DNA of 64,000 bases from an uncultured Bacilli bacterium. GTDB lineage: Bacteria; Bacillota_I; Bacilli_A; RF39; UBA660. The stretch is taken from contig CAKPIS010000003.1 in assembly GCA_934162425.1 (NCBI GenBank), positions 62,001 through 126,000 of the forward strand, given 5' to 3'. The notes beneath the pieces were generated by a model. It saw only the letters and a list, made by a program, of their open reading frames with translations. It had not been told where the DNA came from and did no database searches. This document shows positions 61,293 through 64,000 of the stretch, one piece after another (within the stretch, counting starts at the first letter, position 1; the number at the start of each line of letters is the position of its first letter). Both the position numbers and the translations under genes were made by a program.

Positions 61293-61565
61293 TTATTTAC
61301 CTTGTTTTTCATTAGCAAACTTTTTCATAATACCAGCTTTAGAAAATATATTTCTAACTGTATCTGTTGGAGTTGCACCATTTCTTAACCATTTCATTGC
61401 TACTTCTTCATCTATTTTTGTTTCAGCTGGATCTACTAATGGATTATAAGTTCCAACAGTTTCAATAAAACGACCATCTCTTGGACTTCTTGAATCAGCT
61501 GCTACTATACGATAAAAAGGTTGTTTTTTAGCTCCCATTCTCTTTAATCTTAATTTAACTGCCAT
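61293..61565 (-). CDS. rpsP: 30S ribosomal protein S16
   Basis: 90 residues. MAVKLRLKRMGAKKQPFYRIVAADSR start and GRFIETVGTYNP follow the S16 family. Part of the small ribosomal subunit. Start at ATG 61565 seven bases after AAAGGAGG. The frame extends to 61619 through that site and is not coding. Promoter TTGACA-17-TAAAAT at 61591-61619. Confidence 0.96.
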   Translation of the reverse strand: MAVKLRLKRMGAKKQPFYRIVAADSRSPRDGRFIETVGTYNPLVDPAETKIDEEVAMKWLRNGATPTDTVRNIFSKAGIMKKFANEKQGK

Positions 61566-61590
61566 AGTTATTCCTCCTTTGTCTAAATTA

Positions 61591-61619
61591 ATTTTAACAC
61601 AGCCAAAACTATGTGTCAA
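61591..61619 (-). promoter_or_regulatory. Promoter of rpsP-khpA
   Basis: Minus-strand TTGACA (61614-61619), 17-bp spacer ending TGTGT, TAAAAT (61591-61596). Confidence 0.8.
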
Positions 61620-61664
61620 CTATTTTTGTTAACAACTTATATAAAATAATATAAAAAGGACTTA

Positions 61665-62183
61665 TTACATAAAATCCTCTTTAACTTCAGTATCAATATC
61701 TTTTATAGCTTCCTCGGGATCATCATCAATAGTATCCCATGGTTCTTCATCTTCTTCAATAGCTATTTTAACTTTTTCATCATTAACAACTTCTATACCA
61801 AGTTCTTTTTCTATATCAAAATCAATAACATCATCTTTTGCCTTTACATTACTACAATTAGGTTGTTTAAGAGCTCTAACTATTATATCACTACCTTGAA
61901 GTGATGTTCCTGGCTTTGTTTTAATGCTAACTACTTCTGTATAAGGTATATTTTTACTAGAAACAGCAGTTTTCTTATCATCATCATAAGAATACCATAT
62001 ATTTATATCAAAATTTCCATCTATAATAACCTTATCCCCACTAACAGAGCCTTTAAAATTATGATTGATTACCCAACAGCCAAGTATAGTATTAGCATTA
62101 TGTTCTGCTAAAAGATTGTAGCTATTTTTAAAATACTTTTTACCTTTTCCTATTACAGCTTTAGTTACTATTTCTTTAAACAT
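61665..62183 (-). CDS. cotE: Outer spore coat protein CotE homologue
   Basis: 172 residues. FKEIVTKAVIGKGKKYFKN, NTILGCWVINHNFKG, DGNFDINIWYSYDDDKKT and LKQPNCSNV correspond to Bacillus CotE (EIITKAVVAKGRK, SILGCWIINHKY, DINVWYSYADNTKT, LQQPNC), and the C-terminus is equally acidic. CotE organises the outer coat of the endospore. Its presence suggests sporulation, or retention for another role. Start at ATG 62183 after GAGGAGGG. A frame to 62222 has no site. Confidence 0.85.
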   Translation of the reverse strand: MFKEIVTKAVIGKGKKYFKNSYNLLAEHNANTILGCWVINHNFKGSVSGDKVIIDGNFDINIWYSYDDDKKTAVSSKNIPYTEVVSIKTKPGTSLQGSDIIVRALKQPNCSNVKAKDDVIDFDIEKELGIEVVNDEKVKIAIEEDEEPWDTIDDDPEEAIKDIDTEVKEDFM

Positions 62184-62227
62184 AGAATTCCCTCCTCGTT
62201 TTAATGTATGATTAAAACACATAAAAG

Positions 62228-62255
62228 TTGACTTTTTTTATTAATTTATTATAAT
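62228..62255 (+). promoter_or_regulatory. Promoter of the 62280 gene
   Basis: TTGACT (62228-62233), 16-bp spacer, TATAAT (62250-62255). Confidence 0.7.
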
Positions 62256-62279
62256 AATTGTCATAAAGAGGTGAAACTA

Positions 62280-62669
62280 ATGAATATATTGTTTGAAAAA
62301 GAAAAAGCTTTAGCAAAAAACATTGCATTTAATCAAGAGGAAAACTATGAAATGGTTGAAGAAATAATTCTTGACTTTAAGGAAATGGACATAGAGGAAT
62401 TTGAATATCTAAAGAAATTAACAGACATAGTTTTAGACAAAAAAAGAGAATGTAAAATAATTAACCCAGACGGATATTTATATTCCCAAGTATTTGAAAA
62501 AAATGGTTGTGAAATGGAAGCAATTGATTTACTTGCTGGAGATGATCCTTATTTTGCTCATAAGTATAGAAGTCTTGTTAGCAATAAAAACTATGTAGAT
62601 GATAATTTATATGAAAATGAATTATACAATGATGATGAAATTTCATACAATTCAAAAGCACTGAAATAA
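62280..62669 (+). CDS. Hypothetical small acidic protein
   Basis: 129 residues, Glu/Asp-rich, soluble. Helical first half (FKEMDIEEFEYLKKLTDIVLDKKREC) and an acidic Asn/Asp tail. No family recognised. ATG 62280 is six bases after GAGGTG. Divergent from cotE, convergent on YtxH. Own promoter and a terminator that overlaps its stop codon. Confidence 0.6.
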   Translation: MNILFEKEKALAKNIAFNQEENYEMVEEIILDFKEMDIEEFEYLKKLTDIVLDKKRECKIINPDGYLYSQVFEKNGCEMEAIDLLAGDDPYFAHKYRSLVSNKNYVDDNLYENELYNDDEISYNSKALK

Positions 62670-62685
62670 TCAGTGCTTTTTTATT
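62654..62685. terminator. Bidirectional terminator between the 62280 gene and ytxH-like gene
   Basis: AAAAGCACTG (62654-62663) pairs exactly with CAGTGCTTTT (62671-62680), with A/T tracts on both sides. Confidence 0.85.
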
Positions 62686-63085
62686 ATTCATTTTCTAATT
62701 TTTCTAAAACTTTTTTAGTAGTTTCAATAGCCTTTTGTCTTAATGCATCAGCTGCTTCTTGTGCATAAGGAGTTGCTTTATCTTTAACATACCTAACTAA
62801 TTCTTCAGCATTAGTCTTTATATCTTTAGCTTTCTTAACTGCTATTTCCTTTACTTTTTCTTTATCTAAATCTTTTATTTCTTCTACTAATTCATTAACT
62901 TTATTAGTAATATTTTCCTTAACTTCATTTGCATCTATATCTTTTATTTTATCTAAAAGATCACTTGCATATTTTTTTATTGCACGTCTAGACTCCTTAC
63001 CTGAATTAGGTGCTAATAAAATTCCTGCTAAAGCTCCAAGTGCTGCTCCAAAAATAAACTTTCCAGTACCATTTTTCTTACTCAT
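62684..63085 (-). CDS. YtxH-domain protein
   Basis: 133 residues. N-terminal hydrophobic/glycine motif FIFGAALGALAGILLAPNSG typical of YtxH, then amphipathic Lys/Glu helices with repeating VNELVEEIKDLDKEK-type heptads. Stress-associated proteins of unclear mechanism, usually beside YtxG/DUF948 as here. ATG 63085 overlaps the DUF948 gene end by eight bases. Confidence 0.8.
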   Translation of the reverse strand: MSKKNGTGKFIFGAALGALAGILLAPNSGKESRRAIKKYASDLLDKIKDIDANEVKENITNKVNELVEEIKDLDKEKVKEIAVKKAKDIKTNAEELVRYVKDKATPYAQEAADALRQKAIETTKKVLEKLENE

Positions 63086-63386
63086 CGTAATTTTCCTCCT
63101 CTTCCTCTTTTTTGTTTTTCTTTTTTCTTTTGAAAAGTCCTCTAAAAAATAATATTATAGAATCAGAAATAACTTCTGTTAATGCAGATAATTTATCAGT
63201 TACACCATCAACTATTCTGAAGACACCATTTAATGATTGGACTTTTCTATCAACATCATCTACTATTGTCTCTAACTTATTCATAGTTTTAATAATTTTA
63301 ATACAAATAATTATTAGAAAAACTATTAAGACACACAATAATATATTAACCATTATAGGTAAATATGCACTTAAAACCTCTTTCAT
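63078..63386 (-). CDS. DUF948 (YtxG-like) membrane protein
   Basis: 102 residues. N-terminal membrane helix (about 8-30), then coiled region KIIKTMNKLETIVDDVDRKV and a short basic end KRKKKNKKEEEEE. Matches DUF948. Partner of the YtxH-type protein encoded next. The ATG overlaps the end of the upstream gene. Confidence 0.8.
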   Translation of the reverse strand: MKEVLSAYLPIMVNILLCVLIVFLIIICIKIIKTMNKLETIVDDVDRKVQSLNGVFRIVDGVTDKLSALTEVISDSIILFFRGLFKRKKKNKKEEEEENYDE

Positions 63387-64000
63387 TAATTTTTATCCTC
63401 CTTTTCAGAATACATTGTATCAATTAAATGAAATAAATCTTGTTCTTTTGTGTCATCATCGTCATCATCATAAGCATTACTATTACTTACAGTATGATTC
63501 TTTTCATTAACTTTACTTCTTTCTAAATCAACATCTATTTCCTTAAAGTTTACATTTGGAAGAATCATATCATCTTTATCATTATTTTTAACAACTATTG
63601 GGTCAACTTCTTTTTCCTTTATTTTTTGTTTTTGTTTTGTTCTAGAAAGAGAATCTAAATTCTTTTCTTCAGCTTCCATATCTTTTTCAGCTTCCTCTAT
63701 AGTTTTACTACTTAATCTTTTTAAAGTATCCTCTAACTTTTCATCTAAATTACCATAAGCTTTTTTTCTAATTGCATCCAAAGTCATTTCTTCTTTTACA
63801 TTGGATGGTATTTTAGGACCAATAGTATTATCTTTTTCAACTATGTTTCCATCATTATCCAAAAGACCGTATATTGGAGAAATTATTGGGCTTGGTTTAA
63901 ACTTCTTAGTTTCTTCTTTTCTTTTACTTCCTTGATATAAAACAACTTTTTCTTCTTTTCTAGGTTCAATTCTAACAGGTTCTGGCATTTTTTTAGAAAC
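63386..64000 (-). CDS. Hypothetical protein, 5' end truncated by window
   Basis: At least 204 residues, the frame being open to the window end. The first in-frame ATG (63988) has no ribosome site, so the start probably lies outside. Sequence is disordered and charged, with a conserved-looking KFKPSPIISPIYGLLD segment near residue 33 and a poly-Asp run (YDDDDDDTKE). Function not recognised. SPIYG-type peptides suggest a short binding motif. Overlaps the DUF948 gene start. Confidence 0.6.
   Translation of the reverse strand, partial: VSKKMPEPVRIEPRKEEKVVLYQGSKRKEETKKFKPSPIISPIYGLLDNDGNIVEKDNTIGPKIPSNVKEEMTLDAIRKKAYGNLDEKLEDTLKRLSSKTIEEAEKDMEAEEKNLDSLSRTKQKQKIKEKEVDPIVVKNNDKDDMILPNVNFKEIDVDLERSKVNEKNHTVSNSNAYDDDDDDTKEQDLFHLIDTMYSEKEDKN

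Overview
The window looks like the chromosome of an uncultured, very AT-rich low-GC Gram-positive bacterium (Bacilli or Mollicutes-like gut lineage such as RF39 or relatives; inference). It has strong AGGAGG-type Shine-Dalgarno sites, T-box leaders, a YvcK/RSH/YmcA/MiaB/RpsP-KhpA gene set, a CotE spore-coat homologue, peptidoglycan genes (Ddl, MurF, LD-carboxypeptidase) and pyruvate:ferredoxin oxidoreductase, which points to anaerobic fermentation. TGA is used as a stop, for example for the gene ending at 3601, so this is not the Mycoplasma code. About 56 of 60 genes lie on the minus strand. The exceptions are at 12002, 41400, 47958 and 62280.

Layout. 1-5300: 3' portion missing of a degenerate histidine kinase, an acyltransferase, a GNAT enzyme, then an envelope thioredoxin, a small membrane protein, a membrane-anchored metallo-beta-lactamase-fold protein and inorganic pyrophosphatase. 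5336-9306: PadR/HAAS-domain pair behind a promoter embedded in an operator, then Tex. 9377-14900: small membrane and unknown proteins, an XRE-type membrane-tethered regulator, an ATP-grasp protein and four tRNA genes (Lys, Val, Leu, and an Ile2/Met CAT tRNA). 15012-18344: membrane protein, LD-carboxypeptidase and 23S rRNA m5U methyltransferase, with what appear to be fragments of a second methyltransferase copy around the carboxypeptidase. 18415-21252: a SipW-like signal peptidase operon with its TasA-like substrate and a DUF5305 protein. 21317-32687: PFOR, TypA, a J-like/LysM protein, a degenerate RNase J, TyrRS behind a strikingly short T-box, YlbF/YmcA protein, MiaB. 32757-38152: operon of hydrolase, membrane-fused MurF, Ddl and an LRR surface protein. 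38267-41300: LeuRS and a small membrane protein behind a full-length T-box. 41983-47853: deoD, a catalytic/non-catalytic M16 peptidase pair, an ABC-2 exporter and a DUF5412 protein. 49021-51465: BspA-like surface protein with a perfect 633-bp tandem duplication. 51577-59290: FtsK and a seven-gene operon (PP-loop tRNA thiolase, degenerate exonuclease, MBL hydrolase, YvcK, RSH, PAP2 phosphatase, OGG1). 59362-64000: WG-repeat protein, KhpA, RpsP, CotE, a small acidic protein, YtxH, DUF948 and a truncated gene.

Functional themes. Housekeeping translation/RNA genes are interleaved with cell-envelope genes. Several proteins keep a known fold but have lost catalytic residues (histidine kinase, RNase J, RelA synthetase domain, exonuclease, one M16 subunit), a recurrent pattern in this window. 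Surface proteins use SipW-style signal regions and LRR or BspA repeats, consistent with a host-associated organism. I see no CRISPR array, insertion sequence, prophage or plasmid origin. The most unusual items are the minimal tyrS T-box, the methyltransferase fragments around ldcA, the exact BspA duplication, the possible AUA/AUU start of padR, the degenerate RNase J and CotE in such a lineage.
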